This document shows, piece by piece, positions 15,501 to 30,400 of a stretch of DNA of 64,000 bases. The stretch is from positions 2,170,001 through 2,234,000 of the forward strand of contig NW_025963561.1 of assembly GCF_910591885.1 (NCBI RefSeq), given 5' to 3'. Each line of letters starts with the position of its first letter. Positions within the stretch are counted from its first letter, which is position 1. Under the pieces are notes generated by a model. That model was not told the origin of the DNA. It worked only from the letters and a program-made list of their open reading frames with translations, and did no database searches. The position numbers and the translations under genes are program-made. The DNA is from Bombus terrestris. Taxonomy: Eukaryota; Arthropoda; Insecta; Hymenoptera; Apidae.

Positions 15501-17055
15501 ATAGTACATAACGTTATACGTCATAACGTAATAGTATATAACGTTATGCATCACATAGTAATGCAACATAACGCTAAACGTTATAACGTAATAGTATAAA
15601 ACATCGTACGTAATATAGTTATGCGATATAACGTTATACATTATAACGTAATAGTATATAATGTTATACGTCATAACGTAATAGTATATAACGTTATACG
15701 TCATATTGTGGTGCAATATATCGTTACACGTCATATAGTGATGCGATATAACGTTATAGATCCTATAGTGATGGAATATAACGTTATACATTATAACGTA
15801 ATAGTATATAACAATATACGTCATAACGTAATAGTACATAACGTTATACGTCATAACGTAATAGTATATAACGTTATGCATCATATAGTAATGCAACATA
15901 ACGCTAAACGTTATAACGTAATAGTATAAAACATCGTACGTCATATAGTGATGCGATATAACGTTATACGTAATAACGTAATAGTATACAACGTTTTACG
16001 TCATAACGTAATAGTATATAACGTTGTACGTCATATAGTGGTGCAATATAACGTTATAGGTCCTATAGTGATGGAATATAACGTTATACATTATAACGTA
16101 ATAGTATATGACGTTATACGTTATAACGTAATAGTATATAACGTTATACGTCATATAGTGATGCAATATATGGTTATACGTCATATAGTGATGCGATATA
16201 ACGTTATAGGTCCTATAGTGATGGAATATAACGTTATAGTATATAACGTAATAGTACATAACGTTATACGTCATAACGTAATAGTATATAACGTTATACG
16301 TCATATAGTGGTGCAATATCACGTTATAGGCCTTATAGTGATGGAATATAACGTTATACATTATAACGTAATAGTATATAACGATATACGTCATAACATA
16401 ATAGTATATAACGTTATACGTCATAACGTAATAGTATATAACGTTATACGTCATATAGTGGTGCAATATAAAGTTATAGGTCTTATAGTGACGGCATATA
16501 ACGTTATACATTATAACGTAATAGTATATAACGTTTTACGTCATAACGTAATAGTATATGACGTTATACGTCATAACTTAATAGTATATAACGTTATACG
16601 TCATATAGTGGTGCAATATAACGTTATAGGTCTTATAGTGATGGAATATAACGTTATAGTATATAACGTAATAGTACATAACGTTATACGTCATAACGTA
16701 ATAGTATATAACGTTATACGTCATATAGTGGTGCAATATCACGTTATAGGCCTTATAGTGATGGAATATAACGTTATACATTATAACGTAATAGTATATA
16801 ACGTTATACGTCATAACATAATAGTATATAACGTTATACGTCATAACGTAATAGTATATAACGTTTTACGTCATATTGTGGTGCAATATAACGTTATAGG
16901 CCTTATAGTGATGGAATATAACGTTATACATTATAACGTAATAGTATATAACGTTATACGTCATATAGTGGTGCAATATAACGTTATAGGTCTCATAGCG
17001 ATGGAATATAACGTTATACATTATAACGTAATAGTATATAACGTTATACGTCATA
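9515..17055 (+). repeat. Right copy of 9,514-bp-offset duplication
   Basis: Partner of bases 1-7541, with one mismatch noticed over about 7.5 kb. It contains boundary elements at 10866, 12398, 14229, 15549 and 15879, in the same order and spacing as in the left copy. After 17055 it continues into a 31-bp monomer at 17049-17079 and sequence related to the region after 2642, rather than the divergent stretch found after 7541. Confidence 0.95.
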
Positions 17056-20000
17056 TAGTGGTTGCAATATAACGTTATAGGTCCTATAGTGAAGGAATAT
17101 AACGTTATACATTATAACGTTATAGTATATAACGTTTTACGTCATAACGTAATAGTATATAACGTTATACGTAATAACGTAATAGTATATAACGTTATAC
17201 GTCATTTAGTGGTTGCCATATAAAGTTATAGGTCCTATAGTGATGGAATATAACGTTATACATTATAACGTAATAGTATATAACGTTATGCATCATATAG
17301 TAATGCAACATAACGCTAAACGTTATAACGTAATAGTATAAAACATCGTACGTCATATAGTGATGCGATATAACGTTATACGTAATAACGAAATAGTATA
17401 TAACGTTATACGTTATAACGTAATAGTATATAACGTTATACGTCATATAGTGATGCAATATATCGTTATACGTCATATAGTAATGCGATATAACGTTATA
17501 CCATATAACCTAATAGTATATAACGTTATACGACATAACGTAATAGAATATAACGTTATATTTTATAACGTAATAGTATATAACGTTATACGACATATAG
17601 TGATGCAATATATCGTTATACGTCATATAGTGATGCGATATAACGTTATAGGTCCTATAGTGATGGAATATAACGTTATAGTATATAACGTAATAGTACA
17701 TAACGTTATACGTCATAACGTAATAGTATATAACGTTATACGCCATATAGTGGTGCAATATCACGTTATAGGCCTTATAGTGATGGAATATAACGTTATA
17801 CATTATAACGTAATAGTATATAACGTTATACGTCATAACATAATAGTATATAACGTTATACGTCATAACGTAATAGTATATAACGTTATACGTCATATAG
17901 TGGTGCAATATAACGTTATAGGTCCTATAGTGATGGAATATAACGTTATACATTATAACGTAATAGTATATAACGTTATACGTTATAACGTAATAGTATA
18001 TAACGTTATACGTCATATAGTGATGCAATATATGGTTATACGTCATATAGTGGTTGCAATATAACGTTATAGGTCCTATAGTGATGGAATATAACGTTAT
18101 ACATTATAACGTAATAGTATATAACGTTATGCATCATATAGTAATGCAACATAACGCTAAACGTTATAACGTAATAGTATAAAACATCGTACGTCATATA
18201 GTGATGCGATATAACGTTATACGTAATAACGTAATAGTATATAACGTTATACGTTATAACGTAATAGTATATAACGTTATACGTCATATAGTGATGCAAT
18301 ATATCGTTATAGGTCCTATAGTGATGGAATATAACGTTATACATTATAACGTAATAGTATATGACGTTATACGTTATAACGTAATAGTATATAACGTTGT
18401 ACGTCATATAGTGGTGCAATATAACGTTATAGGTCCTATAGTGATGGAATATAACGTTATACATTATAACGTAATAGTATATAATGTTATACGTCATAAC
18501 GTAATAGTATATAACGTTATACGTCATATTGTGGTGCAATATATCGTTACACGTCATATAGTGATGCGATATAACGTTATAGATCCTATAGTGATGGAAT
18601 ATAACGTTATACATTATAACGTAATAGTATATAACAATATACGTCATAACGTAATAGTACATAACGTTATACGTCATAACGTAATAGTATATAACGTTAT
18701 GCATCACATAGTAATGCAACATAACGCTAAACGTTATAACGTAATAGTATAAAACATCGTACGTAATATAGTTATGCGATATAACGTTATACATTATATC
18801 GTAATAGTATATAATGTTATACGTCATAACGTAATAGTATATAACGTTATACGTCATATTGTGGTGCAATATATCGTTACACGTCATATAGTGATGCGAT
18901 ATAACGTTATAGATCCTATAGTGATGGAATATAACGTTATACATTATAACGTAATAGTATATAACAATATACGTCATAACGTAATAGTACATAACGTTAT
19001 ACGTCATAACGTAATAGTATATAACGTTATGCATCATATAGTAATGCAACATAACGCTAAACGTTATAACGTAATAGTAAAAAACATCGTACGTCATATA
19101 GTGATGCGATATAACGTTATACGTAATAACGTAATAGTATATAACGTTTTACGTCATAACGTAATAGTATATAACGTTGTACGTCATATAGTGGTGCAAT
19201 ATAACGTTATAGGTCCTATAGTGATGGAATATAACGTTATACATTATAACGTAATAGTATATGACGTTATACGTTATAACGTAATAGTATATAACGTTGT
19301 ACGTCATATAGTGGTGCAATATAACGTTATAGGTCCTATAGTGATGGAATATAACGTTATACATTATAACGTAATAGTATATAACGTTATACGTTATAAC
19401 GTAATAGTATATAACGTTATACGTCATATAGTGATGCAATATATGGTTATACGTCATATAGTGATGCGATATAACGTTATAGGTCCTATAGTGATGGAAT
19501 ATAACGTTATAGTATATAACGTAATAGTACATAACGTTATACGTCATAGCGTAATAGTATATAACGTTATACGTCATATAGTGGTGCAATATCACGTTAT
19601 AGGCCTTATAGTGATGGAATATAACGTTATACATTATAACGTAATAGTATATAACGTTATACGTCATAACATAATAGTATATAACGTTATACGTCATAAC
19701 GTAATAGTATATAACGTTATACGTCATATAGTGGTGCAATATAAAGTTATAGGTCTTATAGTGACGGCATATAACGTTATACATTATAACGTAATAGTAT
19801 ATAACGTTTTACGTCATAACGTAATAGTATATGACGTTATACGTCATAACTTAATAGTATATAACGTTATACGTCATATAGTGGTGCAATATAACGTTAT
19901 AGGTCTTATAGTGATGGAATATAACGTTATAGTATATAACGTAATAGTACATAACGTTATACGTCATAAAGTAATAGTATATAACGTTATACGTCATATA

Positions 20001-23000
20001 GTGGTGCAATATCACGTTATAGGCCTTATAGTGATGGAATATAACGTTATAGTATATAACGTAATAGTACATAACGTTATACGTCATAACGTAATAGTAT
20101 ATAACGTTATACGTCATATAGTGGTGCAATATCACGTTATAGGCCTTATAGTGATGGAATATAACGTTATGCATTATAACGTAATAGTATATAACGTTAT
20201 ACGTCATATAGTGGTGCAATATAACGTTATAGGTCCTATAGTGATGGAATATAACGTTATACATTATAACGTAATAGTATATAATGTTATACGTCATAAC
20301 GTAATAGTATATAACGTTATACGTCATATTGTGGTGCAATATAACGTTATAGGGCTTATAGAGATGGAATATAACGTTATACATTATAACGTAATAGTAT
20401 ATAACGTTATACGTCATAACGTAATAGTACATAACGTTATACGTCATAACGTAATAGTATATAACGTTATACGTCATATAGTGGTGCAATATAAAGTTAT
20501 AGGTCTTATAGTGATGGCATATAACGTTATACGTTATAACGTAATAGTATATAACGTTTTACGTCATAACGTAATAGTATATAACGTTATAGGTCATATA
20601 GTGGTGCAATAAAACGCTATAGGTCTCATAGTGATGGAATATAACGTTATACATTATAACGTAATGGTATATAACGTTATACCTCATATAGTGGTGCAAT
20701 ATAACGTTATAGGTCGTATAGTGATGGAATATAACGTTATACATTATAACGTAATAGGATACAATGTTATACGTCATAACGTAATAGTATATAACGTTAT
20801 ACGTCATATTGTGGTGCAATATATCGTTACACGTCATATAGTGATGCGATATAACGCTATAGGTCCTATAGTGATGGAATATAACGTTATACATTATAAC
20901 GTAATAGTATATAACAATATACGTCATAACGTAATAGTACATAACGTTATACGTCATAACGTAATAGTATATAACGTTATGCATCACATAGTAATGCAAC
21001 ATAACGCTAAACGTTATAACGTAATAGTATAAAACATCGTACGTAATATAGTTATGCGATATAACGTTATACATTATAACGTAATAGTATATAATGTTAT
21101 ACGTCATAACGTAATAGTATATAACGTTATACGTCATATTGTGGTGCAATATATCGTTACACGTCATATAGTGATGCGATATAACGTTATAGATCCTATA
21201 GTGATGGAATATAACGTTATACATTATAACGTAATAGTATATAACAATATACGTCATAACGTAATAGTACATAACGTTATACGTCATAACGTAATAGTAT
21301 ATAACGTTATGCATCATATAGTAATGCAACATAACGCTAAACGTTATAACGTAATAGTATAAAACATCGTACGTCATATAGTGATGCGATATAACGTTAT
21401 ACGTAACAACGTAATAGTATATAACGTTTTACGTCATAACGTAATAGTATATAACGTTGTACGTCATATAGTGGTGCAATATAACGTTATAGGTCCTATA
21501 GTGATGGAATATAACGTTATACATTATAACGTAATAGTATATGACGTTATACGTTATAACGTAATAGTATATAACGTTGTACGTCATATAGTGGTGCAAT
21601 ATAACGTTATAGGTCCTATAGTGATGGAATATAACGTTATACATTATAACGTAATAGTATATAACGTTATACGTTATAACGTAATAGTATATAACGTTAT
21701 ACGTCATATAGTGATGCAATATATGGTTATACGTCATATAGTGATGCGATATAACGTTATAGGTCCTATAGTGATGGAATATAACGTTATAGTATATAAC
21801 GTAATAGTACATAACGTTATACGTCATAGCGTAATAGTATATAACGTTATACGTCATATAGTGGTGCAATATCACGTTATAGGCCTTATAGTGATGGAAT
21901 ATAACGTTATACATTATAACGTAATAGTATATAACGTTATACGTCATAACATAATAGTATATAACGTTATACGTCATAACGTAATAGTATATAACGTTAT
22001 ACGTCATATAGTGGTGCAATATAAAGTTATAGGTCTTATAGTGACGGCATATAACGTTATACATTATAACGTAATAGTATATAACGTTTTACGTCATAAC
22101 GTAATAGTATATGACGTTATACGTCATAACTTAATAGTATATAACGTTATACGTCATATAGTGGTGCAATATAACGTTATAGGTCTTATAGTGATGGAAT
22201 ATAACGTTATAGTATATAACGTAATAGTACATAACGTTATACGTCATAACGTAATAGTATATAACGTTATACGTCATATAGTGGTGCAATATCACGTTAT
22301 AGGCCTTATAGTGATGGAATATAACGTTATACATTATAACGTAATAGTATATAACGTTATACGTCATAACATAATAGTATATAACGTTATACGTCATAAC
22401 GTAATAGTATATAACGTTTTACGTCATATTGTGGTGCAATATAACGTTATAGGCCTTATAGTGATGGAATATAACGTTATACATTACAACGTAATAGTAT
22501 ATAACGTTATACGTCATATAGTGGTGCAATATAACGTTATAGGTCTCATAGCGATGGAATATAACGTTATACATTATAACGTAATAGTATATAACGTTAT
22601 ACGTCATATAGTGGTTTCAATATAACGTTATAGGTCCTATAGTGATGGAATATAACGTTATACATTATAACGTTATAGTATATAACGTTTTACGTCATAA
22701 CGTAATAGTATATAACGTTATACGTAATAACGTAATAGTATATAACGTTATACGTCATTTAGTGGTTGCAATATAACGTTATAGGTCCTATAGTGATGGA
22801 ATATAACGTTATACATTATAACGTAATAGTATATAACGTTATGCATCATATAGTAATGCAACATAACGCTAAACGTTATAACGTAATAGTATAAAACATC
22901 GTACGTCACATAGTGATGCGATATAACGTTATACGTAATAACGTAATAGTATATAACGTTATACGTTATAACGTAATAGTATATAACGTTATACGTTATA

Positions 23001-23500
23001 ACGTAATAGTATATAACGTTATACGTCATATAGTGATGCAATATATCGTTATACGTCATATAGTGATGCGATATAACGTTATACCATATAACCTAATAGT
23101 ATATAACGTTATACGACATAACGTAATAGAATATAACGTTATATTTTATAACGTAATAGTATATAACGTTATACGTCATATAGTGATGCAATATATCGTT
23201 ATACGTCATATAGTGATGCGATATAACGTTATAGGTCCTATAGTGATGGAATATAACGTTATAGTATATAACGTAATAGTACATAACGTTATACGTCATA
23301 ACGTAATAGTATATAACGTTATACGCCATATAGTGGTGCAGTATCACGTTATAGGCCTTATAGTGATGGAATATAACGTTATACATTATAACGTAATAGT
23401 ATATAACGTTATACGTCATAACATAATAGTATATAACGTTATACGTCATAACGTAATAGTATATAACGTTATACGTCATATAGTGGTGCAATATAAAGAT
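14600..23500 (+). repeat. Higher-order copies at offset 5,433, 5,553, then 5,583 bp
   Basis: About 14600-16146 matches 20033-21579 at offset 5,433. At 16147/21580 the right copy has four extra monomers, and the match resumes at offset 5,553. Near 17400/22950 the right copy has one extra CGTTAT type 1 monomer, and the offset becomes 5,583. Homology continues to about 17.9/23.5 kb. The changes of 120 and 30 bp are whole numbers of monomers, as expected from in-register unequal exchange or slippage. Confidence 0.85.
18455..22330 (+). repeat. 2,280-bp tandem repeat
   Basis: About 18455-20050 matches 20735-22330 at an offset of 2,280 bp (76 monomers). The rare variant CGTCATAGCGTAATAG near 19545 recurs at 21825. 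A few differences are visible, such as GTCATAAAGTAATAG near 19963 against AACGTAATAG in the other copy, and TAGTAAAAAACATCG near 19075 against the usual TAGTATAAAACATCG. The match ends where 20041 has GTATATAACG and 22321 has CATTATAACG. Confidence 0.85.
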
Positions 23501-24686
23501 ATAGGTCTTATAGTGACGGCATATAACGTTAGACATTATAACGTAATAGTATATAACGTTTTACGTCATAACTTAATAGTATATAACGTTATACGTCATA
23601 TAGTGGTGCAATATAACGTTATAGGTCTTATAGTGATGGAATATAACGTTATACATTATAACGTAATAGTATATAAAGTTATACGTCATAACGTAATATT
23701 ATATAACGTTATAGGTCATATAGTGGTGCAATAAAACGCTATAGGTCTCATAGTGATGGAATATAACGTTATACATTATAACGTAATAGTATATAACGTT
23801 ATACGTCGTATAGTGGTGCAATATAAAGTTATAGGTCCTATAGTGATGGAATATAACGTTATACATTATAACGTAATAGTATATAATGTTATACGTCATA
23901 ACGTAATAGTATATAACGTTATACGTCATATTGTGGTGCAATATAACGTTATAGGCCTTATAGTGATGGAATATAACGTTATACATTATAACGTAATAGT
24001 ATATAATGTTATACGTCATAACGTAATAGTACATAACGTTATACGTCATATAGTGATGCAATATATCGTTATACGTCATATAGTGATGCGATATAACGTT
24101 ATACCATATAACCTAATAGTATATAACGTTATACGACATAACGTAATAGAATATAACGTTATATTTTATAACGTAATAGTATATAACGTTATACGTCATA
24201 TAGTGATGCAATATATCGTTATACGTCATATAGTGATGCGATATAACGTTATAGGTCCTATAGTGATGGAATATAACGTTATAGTATATAACGTAATAGT
24301 ACATAACGTTATACGTCATAACGTAATAGTATATAACGTTTTACGTCATATAGTGGTGCAATATCACGTTATAGGCCTTATTGTGATGGAATATAACGTT
24401 ATACATTATAACGTAATAGTATATAACGCGATACGTCATATAGTGGTGCAATATAACGTTATAGGTCCTATAGTGATGGAATATAACGTTATACATTATA
24501 ACGTAATAGTATATAATGTTATACGTCATAACGTAATAGTATATAACGTTATACGTCATATTGTGGTGCAATATAACGTTATAGGCCTTATAGAGATGGA
24601 ATATAACGTTATACATTATAACGTAATAGTATATAACGTTATACGTCATAACGTAATAGTACATAACGTTATACGTCATAACTTAA
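21985..24686 (+). repeat. First unit of 2,702-bp tandem duplication
   Basis: Directly adjacent to its copy at 24687-27411. Shared private variants at offset 2,702 include CATTACAACG (22485/25187), GTGGTTTCAA (about 22612/25314), CGTCACATAG before GTGATGCG (about 22904/25606), CAGTATCACG (about 23339/26041), AAAGATATAGG (about 23496/26198), TATTGTGATGG (about 24379/27081) and ACGCGATACG (about 24427/27129). The one difference I noticed is base 24007 (T) against 26709 (C). The exact left edge is approximate because the flanks are themselves repetitive. Confidence 0.93.
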
Positions 24687-27411
24687 TAGTATATAACGTT
24701 ATACGTCATATAGTGGTGCAATATAAAGTTATAGGTCTTATAGTGACGGCATATAACGTTATACATTATAACGTAATAGTATATAACGTTTTACGTCATA
24801 ACGTAATAGTATATGACGTTATACGTCATAACTTAATAGTATATAACGTTATACGTCATATAGTGGTGCAATATAACGTTATAGGTCTTATAGTGATGGA
24901 ATATAACGTTATAGTATATAACGTAATAGTACATAACGTTATACGTCATAACGTAATAGTATATAACGTTATACGTCATATAGTGGTGCAATATCACGTT
25001 ATAGGCCTTATAGTGATGGAATATAACGTTATACATTATAACGTAATAGTATATAACGTTATACGTCATAACATAATAGTATATAACGTTATACGTCATA
25101 ACGTAATAGTATATAACGTTTTACGTCATATTGTGGTGCAATATAACGTTATAGGCCTTATAGTGATGGAATATAACGTTATACATTACAACGTAATAGT
25201 ATATAACGTTATACGTCATATAGTGGTGCAATATAACGTTATAGGTCTCATAGCGATGGAATATAACGTTATACATTATAACGTAATAGTATATAACGTT
25301 ATACGTCATATAGTGGTTTCAATATAACGTTATAGGTCCTATAGTGATGGAATATAACGTTATACATTATAACGTTATAGTATATAACGTTTTACGTCAT
25401 AACGTAATAGTATATAACGTTATACGTAATAACGTAATAGTATATAACGTTATACGTCATTTAGTGGTTGCAATATAACGTTATAGGTCCTATAGTGATG
25501 GAATATAACGTTATACATTATAACGTAATAGTATATAACGTTATGCATCATATAGTAATGCAACATAACGCTAAACGTTATAACGTAATAGTATAAAACA
25601 TCGTACGTCACATAGTGATGCGATATAACGTTATACGTAATAACGTAATAGTATATAACGTTATACGTTATAACGTAATAGTATATAACGTTATACGTTA
25701 TAACGTAATAGTATATAACGTTATACGTCATATAGTGATGCAATATATCGTTATACGTCATATAGTGATGCGATATAACGTTATACCATATAACCTAATA
25801 GTATATAACGTTATACGACATAACGTAATAGAATATAACGTTATATTTTATAACGTAATAGTATATAACGTTATACGTCATATAGTGATGCAATATATCG
25901 TTATACGTCATATAGTGATGCGATATAACGTTATAGGTCCTATAGTGATGGAATATAACGTTATAGTATATAACGTAATAGTACATAACGTTATACGTCA
26001 TAACGTAATAGTATATAACGTTATACGCCATATAGTGGTGCAGTATCACGTTATAGGCCTTATAGTGATGGAATATAACGTTATACATTATAACGTAATA
26101 GTATATAACGTTATACGTCATAACATAATAGTATATAACGTTATACGTCATAACGTAATAGTATATAACGTTATACGTCATATAGTGGTGCAATATAAAG
26201 ATATAGGTCTTATAGTGACGGCATATAACGTTAGACATTATAACGTAATAGTATATAACGTTTTACGTCATAACTTAATAGTATATAACGTTATACGTCA
26301 TATAGTGGTGCAATATAACGTTATAGGTCTTATAGTGATGGAATATAACGTTATACATTATAACGTAATAGTATATAAAGTTATACGTCATAACGTAATA
26401 TTATATAACGTTATAGGTCATATAGTGGTGCAATAAAACGCTATAGGTCTCATAGTGATGGAATATAACGTTATACATTATAACGTAATAGTATATAACG
26501 TTATACGTCGTATAGTGGTGCAATATAAAGTTATAGGTCCTATAGTGATGGAATATAACGTTATACATTATAACGTAATAGTATATAATGTTATACGTCA
26601 TAACGTAATAGTATATAACGTTATACGTCATATTGTGGTGCAATATAACGTTATAGGCCTTATAGTGATGGAATATAACGTTATACATTATAACGTAATA
26701 GTATATAACGTTATACGTCATAACGTAATAGTACATAACGTTATACGTCATATAGTGATGCAATATATCGTTATACGTCATATAGTGATGCGATATAACG
26801 TTATACCATATAACCTAATAGTATATAACGTTATACGACATAACGTAATAGAATATAACGTTATATTTTATAACGTAATAGTATATAACGTTATACGTCA
26901 TATAGTGATGCAATATATCGTTATACGTCATATAGTGATGCGATATAACGTTATAGGTCCTATAGTGATGGAATATAACGTTATAGTATATAACGTAATA
27001 GTACATAACGTTATACGTCATAACGTAATAGTATATAACGTTTTACGTCATATAGTGGTGCAATATCACGTTATAGGCCTTATTGTGATGGAATATAACG
27101 TTATACATTATAACGTAATAGTATATAACGCGATACGTCATATAGTGGTGCAATATAACGTTATAGGTCCTATAGTGATGGAATATAACGTTATACATTA
27201 TAACGTAATAGTATATAATGTTATACGTCATAACGTAATAGTATATAACGTTATACGTCATATTGTGGTGCAATATAACGTTATAGGCCTTATAGAGATG
27301 GAATATAACGTTATACATTATAACGTAATAGTATATAACGTTATACGTCATAACGTAATAGTACATAACGTTATACGTCATAACTTAATAGTATATAACG
27401 TTATACGTCAT
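24687..27411 (+). repeat. Second unit of 2,702-bp tandem duplication
   Basis: Near-identical partner of 21985-24686, ending at the CGTCATA of 27405-27411, after which it reads AAGTGGTGC where the first unit reads TAGTGGTGC. The period is ninety monomers plus 2 bp, and each unit contains two 31-bp monomers, which accounts for the extra 2 bp. Confidence 0.93.
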
Positions 27412-30400
27412 AAAGTGGTGCAATATCACGTTATAGGCCTTATAGTCATGGAATACAACGTTATACATTATAACGTAATAGTATATAACGTTATACGTCA
27501 TAACGTAATAGTATATAATGTTATACGTCATAACGTAATAGTATATAACGTTATACGTCATATAGTGGTGCAATATAACGTTGTAGGTCTTATAGTGATG
27601 GCATATGACGTTATACGTTATAACGTAATAGCATATAACGTTTTACGTCATAACGTAATAGTATATAACGTTATAGGTCATATAGTGGTGCAATAAAACG
27701 CTATAGGTGCCATAGTGATGGAATATAGCGTTATACATTATAACGTAATAGTATATAACGTTATACGTCATATAGTGGTGCAATATAACGTTATAGGTCG
27801 TATAGTGATGGAATATAACGTTATACATTATAACGTAATAGTATATAATGTTATACGTCATAACGTAATAGTATATAACGTTATACGTCATATTGTGGTG
27901 CAATATAACGTTATAGGCCTTATGGTGATGAAATATAACGTTATACATTATAACGTAATAGTATATAACGTTATACGTCATAACGTAATAGTACATAACG
28001 TTATACGTCATAACTTAATAGTATATAACGTTATACGTCATAAAGTGGTGCAATATCACGTTATAGGCCTTATAGTCATGGAATACAACGTTATACATTA
28101 TAACGTAATAGTATATAACGATATACGTCATAACGTAATAGTATATAACGTTATACGTAAAACGTAATAGTATATAACGTTATACGTCATATAGTGGTTG
28201 CAATATAACGTTATAGGTCCTATAGTGATGGAATATAACGTTATACATTATAACGTAATAGTATATAACGTTATGCATCATATAGTAATGCAACATAACG
28301 CTAAACGTTATAACGTAATAGTATAAAACATCGTACGTCATATAGTGATGCGATATAACGTTATACGTAATAACGTAATAGTATATAACGTTTTACGTCA
28401 TAACGTAATAGTATATAACGTTGTACGTCATATAGTGGTGCAATATAACGTTATAGGTCCTATGGTGATGGAATATAACGTTATACATTATAACGTAATA
28501 GTATATAACGTTATACGTTATAACGTAATAGTATATAACGTTGTACGTCATATAGTGGTGCAATATAACGTTATAGGTCCTATAGTGATGGAATATAACG
28601 TTATACATTATAACGTAATAGTATATAACGTTATACGTTATAACGTAATAGTATATAACGTTATACGTCATATAGTGATGCAATATATCGTTATAGGTCA
28701 TATAGTGATGCGATATAACGTTATACCATATAACCTAATAGTATATAACGTTATACGACATAACGTAATAGAATATAACGTTATAGGTTATAACGTAATA
28801 GTATATAACGTTATACGTCTTATAGTGATGCAATATATCGTTATACGTCATATAGTGATGCGATATAACGTTATAGGTCCTATAGTGATGGAATATAACG
28901 TTATAGTATATAACGTAATAGTACATAAGGTTATACGTCATAACGTAATAGTATATAACGTTATACGTCATATAGTGGTGCAATATCACGTTATAGGCCT
29001 TATAGTGATGGAATATAACGTTATACATTATAACGTAATAGTATATAACGTTATACGTCATAACATAATAGTATATAACGTTATACGTCATAACGTAATA
29101 GTATATAACGTTATACGTCATATAGTGGTGCAATATAAAGTTATAGGTCTTATAGTGACGGCATATAACGTTATACATTATAACGTAATAGTATATAACG
29201 TTTTACGTCATAACGTAATAGTATATGACGTTATACGTCATAACTTAATAGTATATAACGTTATACGTCATATAGTGGTGCAATATAACGTTATAGGTCT
29301 TATACTGATGGAATATAACGTTATACATTATAACGTAATAGTATATAAAGTTATACGTCATAACGTAATATTATATAGCGTTATACATTATAACGTAATA
29401 GTATATAACGTTATACGTCATATAGTGGTGCAATGTAACGTTATAGGTCCTATAGTGATGGAATATAACGTTATACATTATAACGTAATAGTATATAATG
29501 TTATACGTCATAACGTAATAGTATATAACGTTATACGTCATATTGTGGTGCAATATAACGTTATAGGCCTTATAGTGATGGAATATAACGTTATACATTA
29601 TAACGTAATAGTATATAACGTTATACGTCATAACGTAATAGTACATAACGTTATACGTCATATAGTGATGCAATATATCGTTATACGTCATATAGTGATG
29701 CGATATAACGTTATACCATATAACCTAATAGTATATAACGTTATACGTCATATAGTGATGCAATATATCGTTATACGTCATATAGTGATGCGATATAACG
29801 TTATAGGTCCTATAGTGATGGAATATAACGTTATAGTATATAACGTAATAGTACATAACGTTATACGTCATAACGTAATAGTATATAACGTTATACGTCA
29901 TATAGTGGTGCAATATCACGTTATAGGCCTTATAGTGATGGAATATAACGTTATACATTATAACGTAATAGTATATAACGTTATACGTCATAACATAATA
30001 GTATATAACGTTATACGTCATAACGTAATAGTATATAACGTTATACGTCATATAGTGGTGCAATATAAAGTTATAGGTCTTATAGTGACGGCATATAACG
30101 TTATACATTATAACGTAATAGTATATAACGTTTTACGTCATAACGTAATAGTATATGACGTTATACGTCATAACATAATAGTATATAACGTTATACGTCA
30201 TACAGTGGTGCAATATAACGTTATCGGTCTTATAGTGATGGAATATAATGTTATACATTATAACGTAATAGTATATAAAGTTATACGTCATAACGTAATA
30301 TTATATAGCGCTATACATTATAACGTAATAGTATATAACGTTATACGTCATATAGTGGTGCAATATAACGTTATAGGTCCTATAGTGATGGAATATAACG

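Noticed and set aside
1..17055. Treating the near-identical copies as certain biological duplications.
   Set aside because: With one mismatch seen in about 7.5 kb, an assembly duplication cannot be ruled out from the sequence alone; it is reported with that caveat.
18036..19097. Minus-strand open frames (here 353 codons) of YNVIYYYVMT-type repeats.
   Set aside because: They are the reverse-strand stop-free frame of the same monomer, present throughout and ending where plus-strand frames also break. The tyrosine-rich composition follows from ATA/TAT richness.
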